This document shows positions 27,795 to 36,900 of a DNA stretch of 46,155 nucleotides, piece after piece. Position 1 is the first letter of the stretch, and the number at the start of each line of letters is the position of its first letter. This DNA comes from Candidatus Cloacimonadota bacterium (GTDB taxonomy: Bacteria; Cloacimonadota; Cloacimonadia; Cloacimonadales; TCS61): contig JAUVLU010000021.1 of NCBI GenBank assembly GCA_030600585.1, forward strand, positions 1 through 46,155, in the 5' to 3' direction. A program made the translations under genes and the position numbers. A model generated the notes under the pieces. The model saw only the letters and a list, made by a program, of their open reading frames with translations, was not told the DNA's origin and did no database searches.

Positions 27795-28976
27795 TTAAAG
27801 TACGATCAAAGATAAAATAAACAACATTACAAATCCGATAAGAGTTGGCAGAAATGCTTTCTTAAAAAATTGCCAGTAACTGATCTTAAAATACTCTGTT
27901 GTTACAATTACGCAAGGATGAACAGGTGATACCATATAACCTAAAAATATAGAAGCATACATGATCACAAAGGCAAGTATCGTGAATTGATCAGCACCAA
28001 ACTTAGTGAGAAATATTGGTATTAATATAGAAATCGGTAGTTGTACCCGACCAGTTAAGAAACTGAGAACGCCGGCTATCAAAATAATGAGAAAATTCAG
28101 TGAAAATGAAAGTTGGGATATCCTGTCTGCAATAGCTGTAGCTTGAAATATTCTGAGATAAAGGAAAATTCCAATAATTATTAGAAAGTATCTCCATGGT
28201 TTCATCTTCTTTACCAGGGGCAGCAATTTATTAATTTTCATTCTTCCAAATAGGAAGGTTAGTATGATTGTAATTAAAACTGCTGTCAAAAGTGCTGCTT
28301 CATCCATTAAAAAGGTGCTTGAAAGAATGACATGAATTACCGGAGCACTTAAAATAATAAATAAGGGAATAAGTATTTTTTTAATGTTAAGTTTATGAGG
28401 TCGGGGCATATCTCCTTTAATAGGATGCAAAAAGAAAAAATAACCCAGAATGAATAAAACGAGGAAAATTGGAAAGATATACAGCATTGCCTGGTAAACG
28501 TTGAAATTTCCCATCTTGCTGCAGGGCAAAAGTGCTCCCAACGGATATATCAGAATAAGAATATGACGAAACCAGATATTAATTGCAGTATAAGTTTCAG
28601 GAGTTATATCGTTTCCTGATCTATTTAACATCGGAGCTGAAAGCAATGCACCACCCGGAATTGGCAAAAGACCCATAATTGCAGGCGAAAATCCAAGATA
28701 TACCTGTCTTTTCATTTGCAGATTATTTACAAGATCATTCATTAATCCTGACATCTGAAGTCCGCCGCCGATAAGGGAAATAACACCAACTGCCGAAGCA
28801 AGTAAAACGATTTTCATATCTATCATAGTTAAATGTGTGATTATATATAGATCACGAAATGGCAGGTTGACAGCTCCTAAAAATAATGCTCCTGTAATAA
28901 GAGCGAGCCATAAACTTTTCCTGGCGATGAACATAATTAAAATTATAGAAATAATAAAACTTAGCCAGATCTGCAT
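27795..28976 (-). CDS. DUF401 family integral membrane transporter
   Basis: Polytopic membrane protein (393 residues, about 10-11 hydrophobic segments) with the features of the DUF401 family, which belongs to the ion-transporter superfamily of carboxylate/gluconate permeases. Characteristic blocks are GVISLIGGGLQMSGLMNDLV, MGLLPIPGGALLSAPML (the conserved PGG in the first half), and FLGYMVSPVHPCVIVTTEYF (the matching PVH block in the second half). Substrate unknown. Its ATG overlaps the YjbQ stop (TAATG), so the two are translationally coupled; it is followed 13 bp later by the Cys-rich gene. Confidence 0.85.
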   Translation of the reverse strand: MQIWLSFIISIILIMFIARKSLWLALITGALFLGAVNLPFRDLYIITHLTMIDMKIVLLASAVGVISLIGGGLQMSGLMNDLVNNLQMKRQVYLGFSPAIMGLLPIPGGALLSAPMLNRSGNDITPETYTAINIWFRHILILIYPLGALLPCSKMGNFNVYQAMLYIFPIFLVLFILGYFFFLHPIKGDMPRPHKLNIKKILIPLFIILSAPVIHVILSSTFLMDEAALLTAVLITIILTFLFGRMKINKLLPLVKKMKPWRYFLIIIGIFLYLRIFQATAIADRISQLSFSLNFLIILIAGVLSFLTGRVQLPISILIPIFLTKFGADQFTILAFVIMYASIFLGYMVSPVHPCVIVTTEYFKISYWQFFKKAFLPTLIGFVMLFILSLIVL

Positions 28977-29368
28977 TAATCAATCCTTATTATTGCAGTT
29001 CGTGTGCGTGGACCATCGAACTCACAGAAATAAATTCCTTGCCAGGTTCCCAAAAGGAGTTTGCCTTCATTGATGATAATATCTTGTGAGCAGCCAACGA
29101 TAGAACTTTTTGTATGAGCATCGGAATTCCCTTCCATGTGTCTGAATTCCTTAAGATCGGGAGATATTCTGCTCAGGGCAATTACCAGGTCATGCTGCAC
29201 ATCGGGATCGGCATTTTCATTGATAGTTACAGCAGCAGTTGTATGCGGGATGAAAATTGTAACTTTTCCTTCGGATATATTCGAATCTCTTACAAATTGC
29301 CGGATTTCGGACGTTATGTCTATAAGCTGTTCATGCTTAGATGTGCGTACAGAAATCTTTTTTATCAT
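28976..29368 (-). CDS. YjbQ/UPF0047 family protein (secondary thiamine-phosphate synthase type)
   Basis: Small 130-residue protein of the YjbQ family, conserved across bacteria and archaea. Hallmarks are FIPHTTAAVTINENADPDVQHDL, HMEGNSDAHTKSSIVGCSQDI and LLGTWQGIYFCEFDGPRTR, with the histidines and cysteine that form the metal or ligand pocket. E. coli YjbQ has been linked to a weak thiamine-phosphate synthase activity; the true role is unsettled. It is the first gene of the long minus-strand operon YjbQ-DUF401-unknown-lpxB-DUF374. Its promoter must lie in the 134 bp to the divergent PspC-like gene. Confidence 0.9.
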   Translation of the reverse strand: MIKKISVRTSKHEQLIDITSEIRQFVRDSNISEGKVTIFIPHTTAAVTINENADPDVQHDLVIALSRISPDLKEFRHMEGNSDAHTKSSIVGCSQDIIINEGKLLLGTWQGIYFCEFDGPRTRTAIIRID

Positions 29369-29502
29369 ATATATTCCTTTTTAATTATTTCAATTTTCAA
29401 AATCTTAATAAGTGGTTTTATGTCAAATCATATCATTTTTCTTGACGAATTATGTTCAAAATCAGCAAGTTAAATTTGAAATGTATTTTAATCGGAGGAG
29501 AA

Positions 29503-29904
29503 ATGAAAAATCTGCATATCTCAGAGAAAGAAAAAATATTGACCGGCGTTTGCGGTGGTATTGGAGAATCATTTGGAATTAATGCTAACTTTGTGAGAGG
29601 AGCTTTTCTTATTTCATTGCTTTTTGGTTTTTCAGGGTTTTTTATATATCTAATTCTTACTGTTATATTGCCAAAAGGTGAAAAAAAACCGGAAGTGGTC
29701 GACGTGGAAGATGAAGAAGAAAAAACAAAGATCTGTAGAAGTTGGAATAATAGAATGATAGCCGGTGTCTGCGGGGGATTTGCTGATTATCTTGGCTGGG
29801 ATGTGAGTTTGATCCGTATTGCATTTGTAGCAATGACCTTTGCCAGTGGAATTGGGATATTTTTGTATCTCTTCTTCTGGTTTATATTTCCAAATGAAGA
29901 TTAA
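29503..29904 (+). CDS. Double PspC-domain membrane protein
   Basis: The 133-residue protein consists of two tandem PspC domains (about 3-60 and 72-133). Each has a K(I/M)(L/I)xGVCGG(I/F) turn followed by a hydrophobic segment (ILTGVCGGIGESFGI; MIAGVCGGFADYLGW). PspC proteins sense or respond to inner-membrane stress. The linker is acidic (VVDVEDEEEKTK). The ATG at 29503 has GGAGG 4 bp upstream; a reading from 29452 adds 17 residues without a ribosome site. The duplication within one chain is the only notable feature. The tautomerase gene follows after 26 bp and may be cotranscribed. Confidence 0.88.
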   Translation: MKNLHISEKEKILTGVCGGIGESFGINANFVRGAFLISLLFGFSGFFIYLILTVILPKGEKKPEVVDVEDEEEKTKICRSWNNRMIAGVCGGFADYLGWDVSLIRIAFVAMTFASGIGIFLYLFFWFIFPNED

Positions 29905-29930
29905 CATATTATAATAATTGTGGAGGAGTT

Positions 29931-30116
29931 ATGCCAATTGTAACATTAGAAAACGCAGGAAAACTAACCAGTGAACAAAAAACATTACTTATCAAAAAGC
30001 TCACGGATGTAGTAGTGGACGTGACTAATAAACCTGCCGCTGCCGTTTATGTGCGAATTGATGAAGTTCCAAGAGAAAATTTTGGTGTAGGTGGGAAGAG
30101 CCTGAGTTCGTATTAG
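29931..30116 (+). CDS. 4-oxalocrotonate tautomerase family protein
   Basis: The 61-residue protein starts MPIVTLENAGKLTSEQK, giving the N-terminal catalytic Pro1 once Met is removed. Its length is typical of 4-OT subunits, which assemble as hexamers. The central VYVRIDEVPRENFGVGG is the conserved strand with Arg and the C-terminal hairpin. The true substrate is not predictable; many such proteins are promiscuous tautomerases. GGAGG lies 5 bp before the ATG. Right after the stop begins a dispersed repeat (30126). Confidence 0.88.
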   Translation: MPIVTLENAGKLTSEQKTLLIKKLTDVVVDVTNKPAAAVYVRIDEVPRENFGVGGKSLSSY

Positions 30117-30616
30117 AATTGTCATCCTGACGAGTCTTGCATGATGTTCTCTTACGGAAGGATAAATAATATAAATGATTGATAAAATACTCTTCCCTAA
30201 CTCTTCGTTAATAAATCAGCAGGAAGATTCCTCCATCCTTCGTCCCGAAAGCATTCGGGACTATGGCTTGGCAAGCAGAGTGACGGGTAAACTGTCATTC
30301 CCAACTCGATTGGAAATCTAATTCGCAGGTTCAATCCGGCAACCGCCGGATTGAATCAAATATTTTGGACGCATCAAAATGATACGTCCGGCTATAATTA
30401 TAAAGAATATTCTATTGGAGGAATAAGAATCAAGCTACCTCACCTCAATTCTCTTGAGATCGTTTGCTTTGCAAGCCGACTCATACCTAAAAGGAGAGGA
30501 TGGCTATAGTGATCCTTCTCCTTGATAGGAGAAGGTGGCTGAGTTTACGAAGTCGGATGAGGTGGAAAAGGGATAAGAAATATTAATTATAAAGAATATT
30601 CTGTTGGAGGAATAAG
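30117..30616. other. 500-bp repeat-filled intergenic region
   Basis: It contains a dispersed repeat with a central hairpin (30126-30319), a perfect 11-bp hairpin TTCAATCCGGC / GCCGGATTGAA (30330-30355), an imperfect hairpin GGACGCATCA / TGATACGTCC (30367-30389), and a 156-bp S-family repeat bounded by a 33-bp direct repeat (30396-30617). No gene is seen. Confidence 0.75.
30126..30319 (+). repeat. Dispersed repeat R, copy 1
   Basis: It shares long blocks with 33562-33745: TTGCA(T/C)G, TGTTCTC, GGAAGGATAA, CTCTTCGTTAATA, GAAGATTCCTCCA, GGCTTGGCA, AGTGACGGG, GTCATTCCCA. Each copy begins within about 12 bp of a stop codon, in the same orientation as the upstream gene. The central hairpin is GTCCCGAA / TTCGGGAC here. 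Confidence 0.85.
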
Positions 30617-30617
30617 A
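30396..30617 (+). repeat. S-family repeat inserted at a ribosome-binding site, bounded by a 33-bp direct repeat
   Basis: Positions 30396-30428 and 30585-30617 are the same 33 bp (AATTATAAAGAATATTCT..TTGGAGGAATAAGA) with one difference. Between them lie 156 bp of the S family, related to 25230-25336. The downstream copy carries the GGAGG used by the large secreted protein gene at 30617; the upstream copy carries an identical GGAGG that now leads to no start codon. This looks like insertion with target duplication, although 33 bp is long for a target-site duplication. Confidence 0.7.
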
Positions 30618-33550
30618 TGAAATTACGTTTTGTAGCATTTTTATTGATAGTTATTGTTTCACTATCAGCACAGATATCTAACCCGCTTGAGATAAATGGA
30701 TACTTTAGTGGGAAACAAAGCAGTGGGCAGCGAGCTTATCAAATAGTTGACGGAATTACGTATATGACTTATCAATTTTATGATAATATCTATTTTACAA
30801 AAGTTACCGAGGGAAATATTCAAACTCATACAATTATTGATACATTAGATAATTGGTTTGATCGGTTTACGGATCCGGCAATTCAAGTTCTGGAAAATGG
30901 TAATATTGTAATTGTCTATTCTGAAATAGAGAACTCATATCTAGGATATTTAAGAATTGCTATATCTACAGATGATGGAGCATCATTCAGTATCGAAACA
31001 TTTGAGATAACCGATTTTGGAGATCCGCATATTGTTCAGAGTGATGATGGTTTAGATATTTGTTATTCAAATAACCTGCAGGAAAAAAATATGGCAGAAT
31101 TTCAGCACTTTACCGAATTTGAAGCTACTGAAAATGCTGATGGCGGAATTTATTCATCACGGCTACCATTCAAAGGAATGGATGAATATTATGAACCTGT
31201 GCATTCCAATGATTTTATCTGGATACAGAATATGGGAGGCTGGCCTACTTTTCATAGTATGGTTACAACTGCCGAATGGATTATGGATGCCGCAACGGGA
31301 GCACGTGCAATTTATTCTGCACCAATGGATGTTATATTTCTGGGTGGTTATGAAGAAGAAATTGAACCTTATACTAATAATGGCTTGGATGACATTCGTC
31401 AGAATGGTTTGGCACTTGGTTATGAGGATGTTGACATAGTTTATGTGAAGCTTCATGATGGTAGTTTTGATTGTATGTACGGTGAAATAGTGCAGACTGG
31501 AGTTGATACTTTTGGTGTTTACAGTTGGTTCCCGCAAAATGCAGAAGAAGCAAATACAATAGTAAATAATGGTGGTAACTGGTATGAAGATTCAGATCAT
31601 ATTTGGACGAATTACGTTACAATGTACGATACTATTTGGACGAACGGGCCATCATTTTCGGTTATAAACCATTCCGTATGGGTAAATGAAGCCGAGCTTT
31701 GGATTGAAGGTGAAGTTTATGGAGCGCAAACCTGGGCAAGTGCTGATACCGTGTTTATCGTCGGAGATATTACTTATGCCAATACTTCTCCCGGAATGCC
31801 GCCGGATGATCCTGATAATATAAATCTTACAGATTATTTTGGACTTGTTTCTGAGAAGAAGATATTGATCAGGTATAAACACAAAGATCCATTCGATGAG
31901 ATGGAAATACGTGATGATAATTGCAATAATGTAATGCTTTACGGAGCTTATGCCGCTTTGGGAATTGGAGACACTCTTATTTATGGAGAAATGGCGTGTC
32001 ATTATGACGGAATATTTACTCCTCAATACCAGCATCCACACGGCTCAACTCCTGATTTTACAGCACTTAGCCCTTATACGTTACAAGATACACTTTATAC
32101 TTATGTAGATCTGCATAAATATGTTTTCCCACAATCTGGTATGTTGCCACCGGAACTTGTTGGTTTCAATCTTCATGGCGGCACACCACAGGTTAATGGA
32201 ACTTGCGGATTCCCTTATGAAAGTCCTGCTTATATAAATTCGTATCCAAATAACAATTCAAGTGATTACGCTTATCCTTATGGAACAGATTATCCATGGT
32301 ATAATCCTGTTTGGCCGGAAAGCTCGGATGATATTGTTTTTGAAAGAGGAATTATGACTATTTACGGTTCTATAGCACAGACCCGTCGTGGTTATTCCCA
32401 TCGCTCAGGATCTGATCCTTATAATCATCCCGGAGATAATGAATGGGATTTGGAAGAATATCATTTTGATGGTTCTCACCATTCAACAGGATACGATAAA
32501 GATTATCATTGTGACACTCGGCTTGGGTCGGTACAACCTCCCGATTTTCCGAGAGTAATTCAAGCTCCGGAAGTTCCCAGAAATATAAATGTGCTTCACT
32601 CTTCCAACAATGGGCAGAATTTTTCTGAATCTTATATAGAGGAAGTGGGTGAGATGTTACAGGCACTTTGGATGGATTCAGATGGAGAAAGTGTATTAAT
32701 TGCTTATCAAACTGTGACTAACTTCACTGGTTTTCATTTCCTTATTTCGGATGATGATCCGCAGGATTATGAATATTATGTAGTTGATAGTGAAGGGAGC
32801 AAACTTAAAAATGCGCACATACTTGGAGATGAAATTTATGTTTTATCTGAATTTGGTAATAATGATAATATTTATTGTTATCAGATCGGAAATCCTATGC
32901 CCGAGTTGATCCAAAGTTTTAGTTCCGAATTTCATTTAAGTGATTTTTCGGTTGGAGATTCCGGTGCTCTTGCTTATGTTCAAGAAACATGGTATAATCC
33001 AAATGAACTACATCTTGATTTTCGTTATAATAATGAGAATGGAATAATGGCGGGAATTGTCAACTGGACTTATCCTTTTAATAATGTCTCTTTTTATGAT
33101 TCAGAGATCAGTATTAAGCTTGATGAAAATAATACCGTTTATTCCACGATCTTGTTAGATTCTAATACTAATAATTATTCTCAGGGAAAATTATATCTTA
33201 TCTCCGGTGAATTGGAAGGAATAGTAGAAATTAATGAAGATGAAATAATCCCACCGAAAGTTAGTATGCAGATCTATCCCAATCCTTTCAATCCTGAAAC
33301 AACTATCTCTTTTTCTGTACCACAAACGTCCTCGTTTGTGATGATCAATGTATATAATGTAAGAGGGCAGAAAGTAAAATCTTTGGAGTGTGGAGAGTCT
33401 CTCTCCACAACAGCCGACGGAGTCGGTTACTCCATAATCTGGAATGGAAGGGATATGAATGGAAAAAATGTTGCAACCGGAATCTATCTATTCGAGTTGA
33501 AAGCAGATGGAGAAGTGCAAAAAACAAAGAAGGGATTATTGTTGAAGTAA
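30617..33550 (+). CDS. Large secreted protein with Asp-box-like motifs and type IX-like C-terminal sorting domain
   Basis: The 977-residue exported protein begins with signal peptide MKLRFVAFLLIVIVSLSAQ. The N-terminal third resembles a beta-propeller: an Asp-box-like STDDGASF at about 118, and another, SSNNGQNF, at about 657. The middle is rich in Tyr, Asp and Trp and has no recognised catalytic motif (for example WTNYVTMYDTIWTNG). The end is a FlgD-like sorting domain (YPNPFNPETTISFSV, about 895 onward; final KKGLLLK), shared with the protein at 10147-11889. The role is probably extracellular binding or glycan interaction. GGAGG lies 5 bp before the ATG. Dispersed repeats flank it on both sides. 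Confidence 0.85.
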   Translation: MKLRFVAFLLIVIVSLSAQISNPLEINGYFSGKQSSGQRAYQIVDGITYMTYQFYDNIYFTKVTEGNIQTHTIIDTLDNWFDRFTDPAIQVLENGNIVIVYSEIENSYLGYLRIAISTDDGASFSIETFEITDFGDPHIVQSDDGLDICYSNNLQEKNMAEFQHFTEFEATENADGGIYSSRLPFKGMDEYYEPVHSNDFIWIQNMGGWPTFHSMVTTAEWIMDAATGARAIYSAPMDVIFLGGYEEEIEPYTNNGLDDIRQNGLALGYEDVDIVYVKLHDGSFDCMYGEIVQTGVDTFGVYSWFPQNAEEANTIVNNGGNWYEDSDHIWTNYVTMYDTIWTNGPSFSVINHSVWVNEAELWIEGEVYGAQTWASADTVFIVGDITYANTSPGMPPDDPDNINLTDYFGLVSEKKILIRYKHKDPFDEMEIRDDNCNNVMLYGAYAALGIGDTLIYGEMACHYDGIFTPQYQHPHGSTPDFTALSPYTLQDTLYTYVDLHKYVFPQSGMLPPELVGFNLHGGTPQVNGTCGFPYESPAYINSYPNNNSSDYAYPYGTDYPWYNPVWPESSDDIVFERGIMTIYGSIAQTRRGYSHRSGSDPYNHPGDNEWDLEEYHFDGSHHSTGYDKDYHCDTRLGSVQPPDFPRVIQAPEVPRNINVLHSSNNGQNFSESYIEEVGEMLQALWMDSDGESVLIAYQTVTNFTGFHFLISDDDPQDYEYYVVDSEGSKLKNAHILGDEIYVLSEFGNNDNIYCYQIGNPMPELIQSFSSEFHLSDFSVGDSGALAYVQETWYNPNELHLDFRYNNENGIMAGIVNWTYPFNNVSFYDSEISIKLDENNTVYSTILLDSNTNNYSQGKLYLISGELEGIVEINEDEIIPPKVSMQIYPNPFNPETTISFSVPQTSSFVMINVYNVRGQKVKSLECGESLSTTADGVGYSIIWNGRDMNGKNVATGIYLFELKADGEVQKTKKGLLLK
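33321..33340 (+). repeat. Short palindromic repeat in coding sequence (CACAAAC family)
   Basis: Perfect palindrome CACAAACG-TCCT-CGTTTGTG inside the sorting domain (encodes part of PQTSSFVM). Related copies are at 10357-10376 and 40450-40468. Confidence 0.75.
33385..33433 (+). repeat. 49-bp double-hairpin repeat inside the sorting-domain coding sequence
   Basis: Outer arms GGAGT / ACTCC enclose TGTGGAGAG-TCT-CTCTCCACA and CCGAC-GGA-GTCGG. It differs from 10264-10312 at three of 49 positions and is read in the same frame (ECGESLSTTADGVGYSI). Confidence 0.8.
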
Positions 33551-33561
33551 ATTTGCGTCTT

Positions 33562-33745
33562 TCTGGCGAATCTTGCACGTTGTTCTCATAGGAAGGATAA
33601 GTAAAATTATTTATTAAATGTTCCCATCTGACTCTTCGTTAATAGATCAGCACGAAGATTCCTCCAGCCTTCTTCGGCAGCTGCCGGAGAAGGCTTGGCA
33701 GGCATAGTGACGGGCATATTGTCATTCCCACGGAAGTGGGAATCC
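33562..33745 (+). repeat. Dispersed repeat R, copy 2
   Basis: It matches 30126-30319 over most of its length. The central hairpin has a different sequence (GCCTTC..CGGCA / TGCCG..GAAGGC) but keeps the hairpin fold at the same place. It starts 11 bp after the stop codon of the large secreted protein. Confidence 0.85.
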
Positions 33746-33822
33746 AAGAATGTTCAAAAGAGAGATTCTCAATCAAGTTGAGAATGACAGCAACAATTTA
33801 TCATTTCCACGCAAGTGGGAAT
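33724..33822. repeat. REP-like palindromes (CATTCCCAC...GTGGGAAT family)
   Basis: Two copies, ATTCCCAC-GGAA-GTGGGAAT and ATTTCCAC-GCAA-GTGGGAAT, with a related ATTCTCAA...TTGAGAAT palindrome between them. This form of intergenic REP is widespread in bacteria. Confidence 0.75.
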
Positions 33823-33913
33823 CTATTTTTCCTCAAATAACAACATTCACTTGACTTGCAGGGAATCATAAATTGTTTTCATTTAAAAAATATATTTTGG
33901 ATAGATTGAAAGA

Positions 33914-36900
33914 ATGAAGATAAAATTAGTTATTGGGATTATTTTTTTGCAGGTTGTATTATCTGCCTATAATTTCTTCTCTCCAATGATCAAGCGGGAA
34001 AGGTTGAACGTAACTGATCCCGGAGCATCAATAGAATTATCTTTCAATAACATTATTATAAATTCAGAAAAAGTATATAACGATTCAATTGTTTTTGGAA
34101 GTGATGAATACAAGATCGACTATCAAAAAGGGATAATCACATTTAACAAAGTTTTAGGTAATTGCACAATTGAATATTACATTTATCCCGAACATCTTAC
34201 AAAAAGGTTCTATCTTTTTCAAACGCATGAATATTCCGATACAACCGATGTGAAGATCAGCAAAATGCAGTCACGCCAATTTTACAATAACACCGATCTT
34301 GATATTACAGGAAGCAAAACCATTTCCATATCGGTCGCTAATAATGAAGATTTCGATCTGGATCAATCATTGTTTCTTAAGATCAATGGGAAATTGAGTG
34401 ATGAGATGAGCATTGAAGCGCAGCTTTCCGACAGCCAAACTCCCATAACTCCGGAAGGAGATTCCCGTGAACTGAGCAGTCTGGATAAAATATTTATCCG
34501 GTTATACGGAGAAAGATACGAACTTGCTTTTGGCGATCTGGAAATGGATTTTGATAATTCATCTTTTATGAAATATTCAACTAAATTTGAAGGATTGAAA
34601 GCGGGTTGGAGCGGGAAGAATACAATAACGGGAGCGTTAGCAGTTTCCAAAGGTAAGAAGATAACAGATTCATTCGATGGCACGGAAGCCAAGCAGGGAC
34701 CGTATTATTTGTCTGTTGAGGGAACATCGGGAGTTCAGGTAGTTCCGGGATCGGAAGAAGTATTCCTAAATGGACGGCAGATGCAGCGTGGAACAGATTA
34801 TTCGATAGATTATTCGGAAGGCGGGATAACATTTTCTAACCGGCATTTTATTTCATCGACCAGTCATATTCGGGTTACTTTCCAATATTCCGATGAAAGT
34901 TACAATCAGAATATGTACCTTGCTTCATCAGAAGTGAATGTAACAGATAAATTCAAGATCAGCAGCAATATAATAATCCAAAATGATGACAGGAAGAACC
35001 CTCTGCAGGATACTTATTCGGAAGATGAAATTAATGCCTTGGAGGCTGCCGGTGATGAAACTGCGTGGGTAAGTGGAATATCGGAAGCTGAAGATGGTGA
35101 ATATGAGATCTCCGAAGATGAGTTGTATTACTATTATGTAGGCAGTGACAGCACAATAACGGGACATTACAACATTCATTTTGAATATGTTGGAGATGAA
35201 GACGGAGATTACGATTACAATTCCGAAGGAGCTTTTTACGAATATGTCGGTGTTGGAAATGGAAGTTATCTTCCTCTTAAAAAACTTCCTCTGCCGCAAA
35301 GTAAATTAAATTGCGATCTCAGTTTGAAATATTCTGGAGAATTCTATAACTTAGCAGCAGAAGGATTATTCACTTCTAACGATAAGAATACTTTCTCCGA
35401 TATTGATGATGAAGATAATAATGATTTTGCTTCCAGATTTAGTGTTCGTTTATTCCCTGATTATGATAAGATCAATCCCGATCTGAAATTAATGTATGAA
35501 AGACTTGGTGGAAACCTTTCTGCTTTTGCTCAATTGCAAAGTGCTGCGGATGCTCACGAATTTACGCAGTTACCGGATAGTTTGAATAGTGAAGAATATT
35601 CGGCTGAATTGAGTATGAATATTCTTGAAATATATTCACCATTTATTATCTACAAACAGAAACAAGTACCTGACTTTGCTGATCAGCAATATATTTCCGT
35701 AACTTCTAATATTAAACAGATCAAGATTATTCCACAATTTTATCATCGATATCTTTCAGTAAAACAAACTTCGGAAGATCAGCAAATTAATGACTCTAAA
35801 ATTGAGCAGCATGATCTAAAAGGTAAATACAGTTTTGGAAAATTTGTTTATGGCTTAGATTATTCAAACCGCAATTACGAATATGAAAATACAGAAAACA
35901 GTAAATTTTACGAGAGAAATAAAAATTGGAAAACTCAGCTTGAAACTGCAAATTTAAAGTGGATAACTTCTCGCATATTCGGGCAAATGAGAGATGATTT
36001 ACAAGGACAAGATAATGAAATAGAATCGATAATTAATAGTGACCAGAGATCATACACCTACGGAATTGAAACTTTTTTAAATACTTCTAAGCACCGGGTG
36101 AACATTGCATTAACACATCGGCAAGTTAATAAGTTAAAACAGAATGTAACCAACGAATTTGATATTGCAGATTTTTCTGCTAGGAATGTTTTTTTGAAGG
36201 ATCTGGTGAATATTAATTCCAATTACTCACTGAAGAATATCGAGTTCTATCCAAAGATCAAAGAGTTTCAATATGTTGGTGAAGATATGGGTTCCTATGA
36301 TATTGATACTCTTTTTGTAGGAGATTTTCAGGGAGATTATGATTGGGAAATTATTGAGATAGATTATGAAAATCCCGAAATGTCAGTGGAGATCAATGCC
36401 AGCCTTTCGCTGCATCTCACACCAAAAATGATCACGAATTCTTTCCTAAAGAAATTCCAAACAGAAACATATATTATGATAACGGAAAATTCCAGAGAAG
36501 AGGATAAAAAGGCAGTTTACATTTTGAATCCTGAGGTATTAATGGATTCGGTCACAACGATCTACGGTCGAAGAATTCTGCATCAGACTTTATGGCTTGA
36601 TATTTTAGAAAGAAAGCTAACTTCTAAACTGGGCTATAAATTAGAGGAAACCCTCGATAACCGCTATAATGAAGAGACTGCAAAAAAAAATGTGGAAACT
36701 TGGGATGCAGAATTACGTGTTTTAGCATTTAAAAACACAAATATGGAACTGCATTTCGATCATGTTAGAGAAGAAGATTCACATTATAATTCGCATATTG
36801 ATTTGGATCAGATTGAATTTGATATTCAAAACAGATTCTCTAATGATATAACGCTAAAATCATCAGTTTCTTATTCTTATGAAAAGGGGGGTGACGATGC

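Larger units (their letters stand above)
33551..33913. other. 363-bp repeat-filled intergenic region
   Basis: It holds dispersed repeat R copy 2 (33562-33745) and a row of palindromes: ATTCCCAC-GGAA-GTGGGAAT (33724-33743), ATTCTCAA...TTGAGAAT (33764-33785) and ATTTCCAC-GCAA-GTGGGAAT (33803-33822). No reading frame or RNA gene is evident. Confidence 0.75.

Noticed and set aside
30126-33745. The 30617-33550 gene and its two R repeats as a composite transposon
   Set aside because: No transposase, no terminal inverted repeats and no target duplication around the whole unit; the R repeats look like independent 3' elements.
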